Assembly: GCF_004022485.1 (NCBI RefSeq)
Contig: NZ_CP034951.1
Coordinates: forward strand, 3,100,001-3,164,000
Source: Aequorivita sp. H23M31
GTDB taxonomy: Bacteria; Bacteroidota; Bacteroidia; Flavobacteriales; Flavobacteriaceae
Length of the DNA: 64,000 nucleotides
Direction: 5' to 3'
The notes under the pieces were generated by a model. It did no database searches. It saw nothing but the letters and a program-made list of their open reading frames with translations, and was not told the origin of the DNA. A program made the position numbers and the translations under genes. Positions 8,470-17,593 of the stretch are shown here, in pieces (position 1 is the first letter of the stretch; each line of letters opens with the position of its first letter).

Positions 8470-9498
8470 ATGGATAGAGGTTTAATGAATACGATGCTGG
8501 CTTCCTATGGTGCCGAAACATTAAGGGGAATAAAACAGTTTATTCCCGATAAGGAACCGCGGGCCTATCTATATAATCTGGTAGCCGAATATCCTAACCG
8601 AGGGGGAAAAGGCTTTAGGCCCGGACTCTGCATCGCAACATGTAAAGCATTTGGCGGAAAATTGGAAGGAGCGGCCAATTCTGCAATTTGTTTGGAACTT
8701 CTCCACAATGCCTTTCTTATTCATGATGATGTGGAGGATGAAAGTTTTTTCAGAAGAAACAAACCTACCCTTCACCAAAGCACCAATAATGCCATTGCGG
8801 TAAATGTTGGCGATGCAATGCAGGTACTCGGACTGTATCCACTGTTCAGCAATCGAAAAACGCTCGGCGATAAGCTTGCGATGCAGATTTTCCTCGAGGT
8901 ACAGCATATGGTTACGGAATCTGTGGAAGGCCAGGCCATGGAATTGGGATGGCGAAAGAATAATACCTCCAATTTAAAGGAAGCGGATTATTTGCGGATG
9001 ATTCTGAAAAAAACCTGTTGGTACACCTGCATGCATCCCATCCGCATAGGAGCCATCATTGGAACCAAGGGACGGATAAATCCGGATAAATTTGACCGTT
9101 TGGGATATTTTATGGGAACTTCCTTCCAAATCCAGGATGATGTGCTAAATCTTATTGCCGAAGAGGAGAAATACGGAAAGGAGATCGGGGGCGACATCCT
9201 TGAGGGAAAACGCACCTTGATGCTCATCCATTTAATGGAAAACTGTAATAAAAAGGAACTTGGTAAAATCTCAAAGTTTCTTTCGGTATCCATCAGGGAA
9301 AGGACCCAAACTGAAGCTATGGAAATCCTGCAGCTTATGCACAAATATGAGTCCATCGGCTATGCCAAGCATACCGCACAATATTTGGCCGGAGCGGCTC
9401 TTAAGGAATTTTATACCCTGTTTTCCCATTTGCCCGATTCTGAAGATAAAACCTTAATTGAAAGCATAATTCTTTATATGATTAATCGAGAATATTAA
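8470..9498 (+). CDS. polyprenyl (isoprenyl) diphosphate synthase
   Basis: 342 residues, trans-prenyltransferase fold. The first Asp-rich motif is DDVED at 86-90 (in FLIHDDVEDES), the second is DDVLN at 223-227, then GKEIGGDILEGKRT; the conserved GGKGFRP substrate segment lies at 45-51. It condenses isopentenyl diphosphate with an allylic diphosphate. F82, four residues before the first Asp-rich motif, is at a position known to limit chain length, so a C15-C20 product is plausible but not certain. The last residue of the second motif is Asn rather than Asp, a known variant. It follows the phasin-like genes by 2 bases and its stop overlaps the start of the next gene (TAATG), so it is one of the operon's two enzymes. 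Confidence 0.92.
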   Translation: MDRGLMNTMLASYGAETLRGIKQFIPDKEPRAYLYNLVAEYPNRGGKGFRPGLCIATCKAFGGKLEGAANSAICLELLHNAFLIHDDVEDESFFRRNKPTLHQSTNNAIAVNVGDAMQVLGLYPLFSNRKTLGDKLAMQIFLEVQHMVTESVEGQAMELGWRKNNTSNLKEADYLRMILKKTCWYTCMHPIRIGAIIGTKGRINPDKFDRLGYFMGTSFQIQDDVLNLIAEEEKYGKEIGGDILEGKRTLMLIHLMENCNKKELGKISKFLSVSIRERTQTEAMEILQLMHKYESIGYAKHTAQYLAGAALKEFYTLFSHLPDSEDKTLIESIILYMINREY

Positions 9499-10979
9499 TG
9501 CTCATCGTAAAACAAAAAATAGAATACGATTGCGACGTGCTTATTGTCGGTGGCGGACCATCTGGCAGTGCTTTGGCATTTCATTTGGCAAAAAATGGAA
9601 CCAAGGTTATTGTTGCTGAGGCCGAAAAATTTCCCCGCGATAAGGTCTGTGGAGATGGGGTAAGTCCCATTGCCTTATCTGAATTGGATAAAATGGGAAT
9701 TACCCGAACCAATGTATTTGCAAAGGCGAATGAGATAAAAAAAGTAGGTTTGTTCCTAAAAGACGATGAAGTATATATCAATCTGTCCAAACCCGAACAC
9801 TTGAAATTTCACGCCCGTATCATCCCGCGCATTGAACTGGATAATATGATCTATGGGGCAGCCAAAAATGCCGGGGCCACTTTTATGGAAAACAGCCGTG
9901 TCCTAAAATATAGCATTTCTCCCACTGCAGCAGTTGTTACCGTAAAAACTGTGCGTGGCCAAAGTACGATAAAAGCCAGAATGGTAGTTGGTGCCGATGG
10001 CAGCCGTTCCACGATTGCCAGACAACTTAGAGGAAGCAAACCTTCCGATGATTACCAGTTATTGGGACTTCGGGCCTATTATAATAATGTGAACGGTCCC
10101 ACCGATCGGGTGGATATTTATTTTAGTGAAGAAGGTTTTCCCGGTATTTTTTGGATGTTTCCAAAGGGAAAAAGCGATGCGAATATAGGAATGGCCATGG
10201 TTTCAAAAACCTTTCCCAAGAAGCCGGACCACATTAAAAATCTGCTCCAGAACCATATTGCCAACCATCCGGAAATCCAAAAGCGAATTGGCACGGGCAC
10301 TTTGGAAGCAAAAATGGACGGATGGCCCATCACTTTTTATAATAAATCCCAAAAACTCTGTGCCGATAGGGTTTTATTGGTAGGAGAGGCGGCCGGGTTT
10401 ATAAATCCGTTAAGCGGAGATGGCATTCAATATGCTCTGTTGAGTTCCAGTTGGGCTGCAGAGGCCATAGAAAAATGTTTGGCCCAAGATGAATTTTCCG
10501 AATTCAGTTTAAACTCCTATGTTAAAAGAGTGAACAGGGAAGTCGGTTTTGACTTTGCCCTTTCAAACCTTTTGGTGTACTTCCCTAAAAATAAAACCCT
10601 GACCAAAGTTTGGATGCAGATCTTGACCATCCTCATTTCCCGGGCCAAGCACGACAAGGAATATGCAGATATTATAGCGGGTATTTTTGAGGGCACCTAT
10701 CCTTCCTATAAAGCCTTGACCCTTCCGTTTATTTTGAAATCCATAAAACAGGGAGGAACAGATGTAGGAAAAGCAATTTTGGAAAGATTAAACCACCCAA
10801 ATGAACTAGTTGAAGATTCTGCAGAGGTGATCCATTCTATCTTTAAAATCATCGATGAAGTAAAGTCCAATCCCGAAGAACAGTTAAAATGGGCAGGCAC
10901 CACCCTTTCCAAAACCGCCACCGTCGCCGGCCATCTAATAACCAGAATCGATTTAAACAAAATCCGAAATCACCTTTAG
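9498..10979 (+). CDS. FAD-dependent oxidoreductase, geranylgeranyl reductase family
   Basis: 493 residues. The N-terminal FAD-binding motif is VLIVGGGPSGSALAFHLAKN (about 13-32), followed by KVCGDGVSP (the family's CxxG-type segment), MVVGADGSRSTIARQ near 160 and VLLVGEAAGFINPLSGDGIQ near 295, the second FAD site. Family members reduce double bonds of geranylgeranyl chains on lipids, chlorophyll or quinones, or oxidise related compounds. Its position straight after a polyprenyl synthase makes an isoprenoid-chain substrate likely. The C-terminal about 110 residues are helical and end in a part I cannot assign. It is the last gene of the operon; a palindromic repeat array begins within 10 bases of its stop. 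Confidence 0.9.
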   Translation: MLIVKQKIEYDCDVLIVGGGPSGSALAFHLAKNGTKVIVAEAEKFPRDKVCGDGVSPIALSELDKMGITRTNVFAKANEIKKVGLFLKDDEVYINLSKPEHLKFHARIIPRIELDNMIYGAAKNAGATFMENSRVLKYSISPTAAVVTVKTVRGQSTIKARMVVGADGSRSTIARQLRGSKPSDDYQLLGLRAYYNNVNGPTDRVDIYFSEEGFPGIFWMFPKGKSDANIGMAMVSKTFPKKPDHIKNLLQNHIANHPEIQKRIGTGTLEAKMDGWPITFYNKSQKLCADRVLLVGEAAGFINPLSGDGIQYALLSSSWAAEAIEKCLAQDEFSEFSLNSYVKRVNREVGFDFALSNLLVYFPKNKTLTKVWMQILTILISRAKHDKEYADIIAGIFEGTYPSYKALTLPFILKSIKQGGTDVGKAILERLNHPNELVEDSAEVIHSIFKIIDEVKSNPEEQLKWAGTTLSKTATVAGHLITRIDLNKIRNHL

Positions 10980-10984
10980 CTGCA

Positions 10985-11975
10985 CGCACGCAGCGCAAAG
11001 TCTCCGACTTTGAGCCTTTTTACATTGTATTATAAGTTCCATAATTTCCGTGGCATCTTTCGATGCCAAGCCCTATTTATATTTGTCCGCTGCGCAAAGA
11101 TTTTGACTTTGAGTCCCGTGCGCAAAGTCTGCGACCTTCGCTGCGCAAAGTCTAAGACTTTGAGCCTTCCAAATTGTAATATAAGTTTCATAACTCCTGC
11201 GCATCTCTCGCTCCATTTCCCACAAACCCCTCGCTGCGCAAAGTCTAAGACTTTGAGCCCTTTCCAACAGTATTATAAGTTCCATAACTCCCGTGGCATC
11301 TCCTCGCTGCGCAAAGTCTTTGACTTTGAGCCCTCGCTGCGCAAAGTCTTTGACTTTGAGCCCTTTCCAACGGTATTATAAGTTCCATAACTCCCGTGGC
11401 ATCTCTCGATGCCAGGCCCGATTTATATTTGCTAACACATATACCTCGCTGCGCAAAGTCTTTGACTTTGAGCCCTTTCCAACAGTATTGTAAGTTCCAT
11501 AACTCCCGTGGCATCTCTCGATGCCAGGCCCGATTTATATTTGCTAACACATATACCTCGCTGCGCAAAGTCTGCGACTTTGAGCCCTTTCAAACGGTAT
11601 TATAAGTTCCGTAATTCCCGTGGCATCTCCTCGCTGCGCAAAGTCTTTGACTTTGAGCCCTCGCTGCGCAAAGTCTGCGACTTTGAGCCCTTTCAATTGT
11701 ATTATAAGTTCCATAATTTCCGTGGCATCTCTCGATGCCAAGCCCGATTTATATTTGCTAACACATATACCTCGCTGCGCAAAGTCTGCGACTTTGAGGC
11801 CTTTCAAACGGTATTATAAGTTCCGTAATTCCCGTGGCATCTCTCGATGCCAGGCCCGATTTATATTTGCTAACACATATACCCGCTGCGCAAAGTCTGA
11901 GACTTTGAGTTTTTCAAATTGTATTATAAGTTTCATAACTCCTGGGCATCTCTCGCTCCATTTCCCACAAACCCT
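10985..11975. repeat. REP/BIME array B, left-type units
   Basis: About 13 copies of hairpin 1 (GCGCAAAGTC, 3-base variable loop such as TTT, TGC, TAA or TCC, GACTTTGAGC) alternate with hairpin 2 (TGGCATC, TCTC loop, GATGCCA) and fixed spacers reading TATTATAAGTTCCATAA and GATTTATATTTGCTAACAC. Complete units are 112 bases long (for example starting at 11446 and 11558). Several units are internally deleted so that hairpin 2 runs straight into the next hairpin 1 (near 11297 and 11625). No gene is supported inside; the long frames seen are translated repeat. The spacers match the sequence just upstream of the RAYT gene at 14770. Confidence 0.92.
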
Positions 11976-12130
11976 CTATTCCCTAATCTTATAATTTTGG
12001 TTACCTCAGTTATTAGATAGAAAATCATTTTAATAGACTTAAATCCTGAACTTGGGCATGAAAATAATTCGACATTATTTTTTATATTGGTTGTAAGGAA
12101 GTGAAGCTCCTTATATGAGGGCATTAAATC

Positions 12131-12934
12131 ATGATTCAGATCGAAATTCATAAAGAAGTTATACAAATCGATTGGTTAGTCCATCAATTTGAATCCTATA
12201 GGTTTCAGGACGCTGCGATAGAGGATAAATTTTTCCCGCGCCCGTATGTATCCTTGATTTTTCATTTTAAAAGTCCGGCACTCCTTGCGGATGTTGAAAA
12301 AGTGAAGTTGGACCCTTATTTTGTAGCTCCTATTATTCCCCAAGCATTTAATCTGGAGTTTAAGGGGCAGATCGATACTTTCGCGGTTACCTGCAAAGCC
12401 ACCGTATTTTCCCGACTCTTCAAGATTGATATGTTTCCCCATTTAAAAAGAAGTATTGCATTACCCGCAGCTATGTTTCTACCGCTATGGGAAGAAATGG
12501 CCATCTTGGAATCTACTGAAGCGCGAATTTCCCATTTCTCAAAGTTTATTGATTCTTTTCAAGACCAGTCTTATGTATTGGATGCGGTGGACATACTTTA
12601 TGACAAAATTCTTGAAAGGGGTCCCCAGGTGCCCTTAAAGGAGATTTTTCAAGAATGTCCCGCCAGTAAAAGCACCCTGCTTCGTAAATTCTTAAAACGT
12701 ACGGGAGTCAGTCCCAAAACGCTTGTCCGCATTGTTAGACTTAATAATATTTGGACGAAAATTAGTAGTGGTCATCCTGTTAGTTATCCCGAGATGGTTT
12801 ACCACGGCAATTATTATGACCAATCCCATTTTATTAACGATTTTTCCACGATAATCGGTGAAACTCCCGGCAATTTCTTCAATAGAAACCTTCAAAATGT
12901 AAAATACTTTTCCGGCATTTCTTCGTCGATCTAA
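12131..12934 (+). CDS. AraC-family transcriptional regulator
   Basis: 267 residues. The C-terminal region (about 165-255) is a double helix-turn-helix AraC domain: PASKSTLLRKFLKRTGVSPK, KTLVRIVRLNNIW, then YYDQSHFINDFSTIIGETPG, the signature end of the second HTH. The N-terminal about 150 residues resemble the sensor found in many Bacteroidota AraC proteins (an IDWLVHQFESYRF start, FHFKSPA, FAVTCKATVFSRLF) and probably bind a small molecule. It lies between repeat arrays B and C and 92 bases before the OmpA-like gene in the same direction. Regulatory target not evident. Confidence 0.9.
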   Translation: MIQIEIHKEVIQIDWLVHQFESYRFQDAAIEDKFFPRPYVSLIFHFKSPALLADVEKVKLDPYFVAPIIPQAFNLEFKGQIDTFAVTCKATVFSRLFKIDMFPHLKRSIALPAAMFLPLWEEMAILESTEARISHFSKFIDSFQDQSYVLDAVDILYDKILERGPQVPLKEIFQECPASKSTLLRKFLKRTGVSPKTLVRIVRLNNIWTKISSGHPVSYPEMVYHGNYYDQSHFINDFSTIIGETPGNFFNRNLQNVKYFSGISSSI

Positions 12935-13026
12935 GTTGGGACTTTTTTCCAATCACAGGAATTTTCTTGGGTATATTTTTATGCTTTCCCTTTTACCTAG
13001 AAAAGTCAAATCAAAGCATTACTACT

Positions 13027-14322
13027 ATGAAAACAAAAACATTTATATACGCACTTGGCCCGTTCCTGTTCCTATTTATTAGCACAGGGGTTGAAGCTCA
13101 GATTTTAAATAAAATCGCGAATAAAGTCCAAGAAACTACCGAACGGAAAGTTCTCGACAAAACGGAAAAGAGCACGGAAGATGCTCTTGACGGATCCGAA
13201 AAGAAGGTAAATACCACAAAAAATAAAAAGAATAATAGCAAGGAAGATAGCCTAATAACAGCTGGTCCTGATGAATCAAATGTTGGTTCCGCAGATTTAA
13301 TTTCATATGCCAATTATGATTTCGTCCCCGGCGACCAATTGTTATATTATTACGATATGGCCGGTGAACGGGATTCCGAAATTCCCGGCAGAATGTTGTT
13401 GGATGAAGGCAATTTGGAGATTCAAACTTATAAGGGAGAAAAGGTGTTGTACATCCCTGCCAGTTCCGAAGCCTATTTCAGTCCGCAAATGACAGATAAA
13501 AATTATTTGCCGGAACAATTTACCTTAGAATTCGACATTCTTTCTAATGGCGGGTTAAAGACCACTACCGACGCCTCAGAAATCACTTTGTTTTTTAGGG
13601 GAGAGGATGAAAGTGTGGGAGCCTATGGCAACGCCACAGCGCCAATTCGAATTGTTCTTTCCGGTATTTCGGGAGATAATGATACGGCGAGTTACCAATT
13701 CGGGATTTTTAAAAGTGACGATTGGATTGGTGCAGTAAACAAAAATTTTCCTGCTGAAGCGGTAAATCCTTCCCAGAACAATTGGAGGAAGGTGGCATTC
13801 TACATGAATAAGAATATTGGGAAACTTTACTTAGATCAGCATCGTATTGGGATGGCAAACCAAATTGAAACAGGAAAACCCGCAAAATTGGATATTGCCG
13901 TAACCAATCCCGATCATCCAGTGATGATTAAAAATTTTAGGATTGCTGCTGGCGGCGCCGATGCTTATAACAAAATAATGAGCGACGGAAAAATTGTTGC
14001 ATACGGAATCCAATTCGATGTAAACAAAGCCACCCTCAAACCAGAATCCATGGGCACTATAAACGAAATGGTAAAGATGATGCAGAGCAACCCCGCTTTA
14101 AAATTTGAAATCACTGGCCATACCGACAGCGATGGTAAGGATGCCCTTAACATCCAATTGTCGCAAGACCGAGCCGAAGCCGTAAAAACGCAAATGATCC
14201 TAATGGGAATTGAGTCCGCACGCTTGACTGCCAATGGTTTTGGCTCGAAAAATCCCGTTGCAAAAAATGACACTGCAGAAAACAAGGCGCGTAATCGGAG
14301 GGTGGAGTTTGTGAAACTTTAA
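13027..14322 (+). CDS. OmpA-family outer membrane/cell-wall-binding protein
   Basis: 431 residues from the ATG at 13027; the longer in-frame start at 12967 would put 20 residues before an obvious signal peptide (MKTKTFIYALGPFLFLFIST, cleavage near VEAQ). Residues about 30-85 are Lys/Glu/Thr-rich and disordered, with a repeated KVLDKTEKSTEDALDG segment. The middle (about 95-310) looks like a LamG/concanavalin-type beta-sandwich (FTLEFDILSNGG, WRKVAFYMNKNIGKLYLDQH). The C-terminal about 105 residues are an OmpA peptidoglycan-binding domain: IQFDVNKATLKPESMGTI, ITGHTDSDG, LSQDRAEAVK, GFGSKNPVA and NRRVEFV. It likely anchors the outer membrane to peptidoglycan. Confidence 0.9.
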   Translation: MKTKTFIYALGPFLFLFISTGVEAQILNKIANKVQETTERKVLDKTEKSTEDALDGSEKKVNTTKNKKNNSKEDSLITAGPDESNVGSADLISYANYDFVPGDQLLYYYDMAGERDSEIPGRMLLDEGNLEIQTYKGEKVLYIPASSEAYFSPQMTDKNYLPEQFTLEFDILSNGGLKTTTDASEITLFFRGEDESVGAYGNATAPIRIVLSGISGDNDTASYQFGIFKSDDWIGAVNKNFPAEAVNPSQNNWRKVAFYMNKNIGKLYLDQHRIGMANQIETGKPAKLDIAVTNPDHPVMIKNFRIAAGGADAYNKIMSDGKIVAYGIQFDVNKATLKPESMGTINEMVKMMQSNPALKFEITGHTDSDGKDALNIQLSQDRAEAVKTQMILMGIESARLTANGFGSKNPVAKNDTAENKARNRRVEFVKL

Positions 14323-14339
14323 ATTACATATTTGGGCGA

Positions 14340-14735
14340 GCCCGCTGCTCAAAGTCTGCGACTTTGAGCCTTTTCAACCCCCGCTGCGCAAAGCCCGCTG
14401 TTCAAAGTCTGCGACTTTGAGCCTTTTTACTTTGTATTATAAGTTCCATAACTCCCTTCGCATCTCTCGATGCCAAGCCCAATTTATATTTGCTAATACA
14501 TAAATTTCCCGCCGCGCAAAGCCCGCTGCGCAAAGTCTGCGACTTTGAGCCCTTTCAATTGTATTATAAGTTCCATATCTCCCGTGGCATCTCTCGATGC
14601 CAATCCCAATTTATATTTGCTAACCGGCTACGCAAAGTCTTCGACTTTGAGCCTTTTCAAATTGTATTATAAGTTCCATAACTCCCATAGCATCTCTCGA
14701 TGCCATGCCCGATTTATATTTGCTAGCACATACAT
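14340..14735. repeat. REP/BIME array C, left-type units next to the RAYT gene
   Basis: Four complete hairpin-1 copies (near 14345, 14403, 14529, 14631) and two truncated ones (near 14390 and 14515) have the same spacers and hairpin-2 sequence (TGGCATC, TCTC, GATGCCA variants) as array B. The last unit ends with GATTTATATTTGCTAGCAC at about 14710-14730 and runs directly into the RAYT leader. This array is therefore the left flank of the transposase gene, and array B is a set of similar copies 2.4-3.8 kb upstream. Confidence 0.9.
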
Positions 14736-14769
14736 TTCTTTCATTATATTTACTCGAAGCTATTATCCT

Positions 14770-15372
14770 ATGAAAGAAGGATTTATCATAAGAGACCAAT
14801 CTGCTCCACATTTCATTACGGCAACAGTAGTGGACTGGATAGATATATTCACTCGAAAGATTTACAAAGACTATGTCATAGATTCCTTAGATTATTCAAT
14901 AAGGAATAAAGGTTTGATAGTGTTTGCCTATGTGATAATGAGCAATCACATTCATTTAATAATTCAGGCCAAGGACAACAACCTCTCTGATGTTATTAGG
15001 GATTTTAAAAAATTTACTGCCAAAACCATTCTAAGGGAAATCGAGACTAGCAATGAAAGCCGAAAAGGATGGATGTTGGAAAGATTCATAAAAGCCACAA
15101 AAACCCATTCGCGTAATAAGAAATATCAATTTTGGCAATATGGGAATCACCCCGAGGAAATTTATACGGAGAAATTTCTATGGTCAAAAATAAACTATAT
15201 CCATCTCAATCCAGTGAGGGCAGGAGTTGTTGAAAATGCAGCGGATTATCTTTATTCCAGTGCTTCCAATTATATGGGAGGTCGGGGAGTTTTAACAAAT
15301 ATTGAAATCGCTGCAAATCCTGTTGTTGATGTATTAAAGCCGTCATCATTTGATAACTATCTGCGAATGTAG
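14770..15372 (+). CDS. REP-associated tyrosine transposase (RAYT, IS200/IS605-like Y1 transposase)
   Basis: 200 residues from the ATG at 14770; the frame is open further upstream only because it reads through repeats. The HUH metal-binding motif is H60-I-H62 in VIMSNHIHLIIQA. INYIHLNPVRAGVV (141-154) is the conserved segment of the RAYT/TnpA-REP family, and Y143 or a nearby tyrosine is the likely nucleophile. The N-terminus shows the family's ITATVVDWIDIFTR. RAYTs are single-copy domesticated relatives of IS200 transposases that cut and join single-stranded REP hairpins. Here left-type repeat units end 35 bases upstream and right-type units begin at the stop codon itself. The frame is intact, so activity is plausible. 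Confidence 0.93.
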   Translation: MKEGFIIRDQSAPHFITATVVDWIDIFTRKIYKDYVIDSLDYSIRNKGLIVFAYVIMSNHIHLIIQAKDNNLSDVIRDFKKFTAKTILREIETSNESRKGWMLERFIKATKTHSRNKKYQFWQYGNHPEEIYTEKFLWSKINYIHLNPVRAGVVENAADYLYSSASNYMGGRGVLTNIEIAANPVVDVLKPSSFDNYLRM

Positions 15373-17516
15373 TGGTTTAATGCAGTTTTGGTATGGCATC
15401 GTGAGATGCCGGTGAAGTTTAGGAAAGTTCCATTGAAAATTGTGAGGGGCTCAAAGTTGGGAGACTTTGCGCAGCTGTGGCGAATGTAGGGGCTTAATGC
15501 AGTTTTGGTATGGCATCGGGAGATGCCAATGAAGTTTTGGAAAGTCCACTGAGAATAGTGAGGGGCTCAAAGTCGGGAGACTTTGCGCAGCTGAGAATGT
15601 AGTGGCTTAATGCAGTTTTGGGATGGCATCGGGAGTTGCCAGGGAAGTTTACGGAAGTCCATTGAAATTGTGAGAGGCTCAAAGTCGGGAGACTTTGCGC
15701 AGCTGTGGTGAATGTAGTGGATCAATGCAGTTTTGGTATGGCATCGTGAGATGTCAGTGAAGTTTAGGAAAGTCCACTGAGAATGGTGAGGGGCTCAAAG
15801 TCGGGAGACTTTGCGAAGCTGTGGCGAATGTAGTGGCTTAATGCGGTTTTGGTATGGCATCGTGAGATGCCAGTGAAGTTTAGGAAAGTTCCATTGAGAA
15901 TCGTGAGGGGCTCAAAGTCGGGAGACTTTGCGCAGCTGTGGCGAATGTAGTGGCTTAATGCAGTTTTGGTATGGCATCGTGAGATGCCGGTGAAGTTTAG
16001 GAAAGTTCCATTGAAAATTGTGAGAGGCTCAAAGTCGGGAGACTTTGCGCAGCTGAGAATGTAGTGGCTTAATGCAGTTTTGGGATGGCATCGGGAGATG
16101 CCAGGGAAGTTTAGGGAAGTCCATTGAAATTGTGAGAGGCTCAAAGTCAGGAGACTTTGCGCAGCTGTGGAATGTATTGGCTTAATGCAGTTTTGGTATG
16201 GCATCGGGAGATGCCAATGAAGTTTTGGAAAGTCCACTGAGAATGGTGAGAGGCTCAAAGTCGGGAGACTTTGCGCAGCTGTGGCGAATGTAGTGGCTTA
16301 ATGCAGTTTTGTTATGGCATCGTGAGATGCCAGTGAAGTTTAGGAAAGTCCATTGAGAATGGTGAGGGGCTCAAAGTCGGGAGACTTTGCGCAGCTGCGT
16401 TGACTTTGCGCAGCTGCGGCGAACGTAATGGATTAATGCAGTTTTGGTATGGCATCAAGAGATGCCAGTGAAGTTTAGGAAAGTCCATTGAGAATCGTGA
16501 GGGGCTCAAAGTCGGGAGACTTTGCGCAGCTGTGGCGAATGTTGTGGCTTAATGCAGTTTTGGTATGGCATCGTGAGATGCCGGGGAAGTTTAGGAAAGT
16601 TCCATTGAAAATTGTGAGAGGCTCAAAGTCGGGAGACTTTGCGCAGCTGTGGTAACTATCTGCGAATGTAGTGGTTTAATGCAGTTTTGGTATGGCATCG
16701 TGAGATGCCGGTGAAGTTTAGGAAAGTCCACTGAGAATGGTAAGGGGCTCAAAGTCGGGAGACTTTGCGCAGCTGTGGCGAATGTAGTGGTTTAATGCAG
16801 TTTTGGTATGGCATCGGGAGATGCCAATGAAGTTTAGGAAAGTCCACTGAGAATAGTGAGAGGCTCAAAGTCAGGAGACTTTGCGCAGCTGTGGAATGTA
16901 TTGGCTTAATGCAGTTTTGGTATGGCATCGGGAGATGCCGGTGAAGTTTAGGAAAGTCCACTGAGAATGGTGAGGGGCTCAAAGTCGGGAGACTTTGCGC
17001 AGCTGTGGTGACTTTGCGCAGCTGTGGTGAATGTAGTGGCTTACGGCAGTTTTGGTATGGCATCGTGAGATGCCGGGGAAGTTTAGGAAAGTTCCATTGA
17101 AAATTGTGAGAGGCTCAAAGTCGGGAGACTTTGCGCAGCTGTGGCGAATGTAGTGGCTTAATGCAGTTTTGTTATGGCATCGTGAGATGCCAGTGAAGTT
17201 TAGGAAAGTCCATTGAGAATGGTGAGGGGCTCAAAGTCGGGAGACTTTGCGCAGCTGCGTTGACTTTGCGCAGCTGCGGCGAACGTAATGGATTAATGCA
17301 GTTTTGGTATGGCATCAAGAGATGCCAGTGAAGTTTAGGAAAGTCCATTGAGAATGGTGAGGGGCTCAAAGTCGGGAGACTTTGCGAAGCTGTGGCGAAT
17401 GTAGTGTTTTAATGCAGTTTTGGTATGGCATCGGGAGATTCCAATGAAGTTTAGGAAAGTCCACTGAGAATGGTGAGGGGCTCAAAGTCGGGAGACTTTG
17501 CGCAGCTGGGTTAAAT
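15373..17516. repeat. REP/BIME array D, right-type units downstream of the RAYT gene
   Basis: About 18 complete units of roughly 110-120 bases and three truncated ones (near 16393, 17002, 17253). Each unit contains hairpin 1 in opposite orientation to arrays A-C (GCTCAAAGTC, loop GGGA less one shared base, GACTTTGCGC), the spacer GCGAATGTAGTGGCTTAATG, hairpin 2 (TGGCATC, GTGA or GGGA loop, GATGCCA) and the spacer AGTTTAGGAAAGTCCATTGA. Long minus-strand frames across it are repeat translation. The 258-base blocks at 16248-16505 and 17108-17365 are almost identical, offset by 860 bases, showing recent duplication inside the array. Confidence 0.93.
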
Positions 17517-17593
17517 TGCAATTATTGCCCTTCATTCTTCACCTAAATTTTTGAGAGCAAAAACTGATATATTTTTCTCCTTTATTTATTTTT

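Noticed and set aside
8470..10979. Type 2 encapsulin cargo locus (prenyl synthase is a known cargo type)
   Set aside because: No encapsulin shell gene is present in the operon or elsewhere in the window.
11010..11994. Plus- and minus-strand frames in array B
   Set aside because: Repeat translations rich in RCAKSLTLSP; no independent coding evidence.
15494..17369. Long minus-strand frames through array D with repeated FPKLHWHLPMPYQNC
   Set aside because: They are translations of the repeat unit; length and frame change with unit deletions, and no start or homologue is expected.
10985..17516. CRISPR array
   Set aside because: The spacing is regular, but the spacers are themselves repeated and the units contain two palindromes; no unique spacers and no cas genes.
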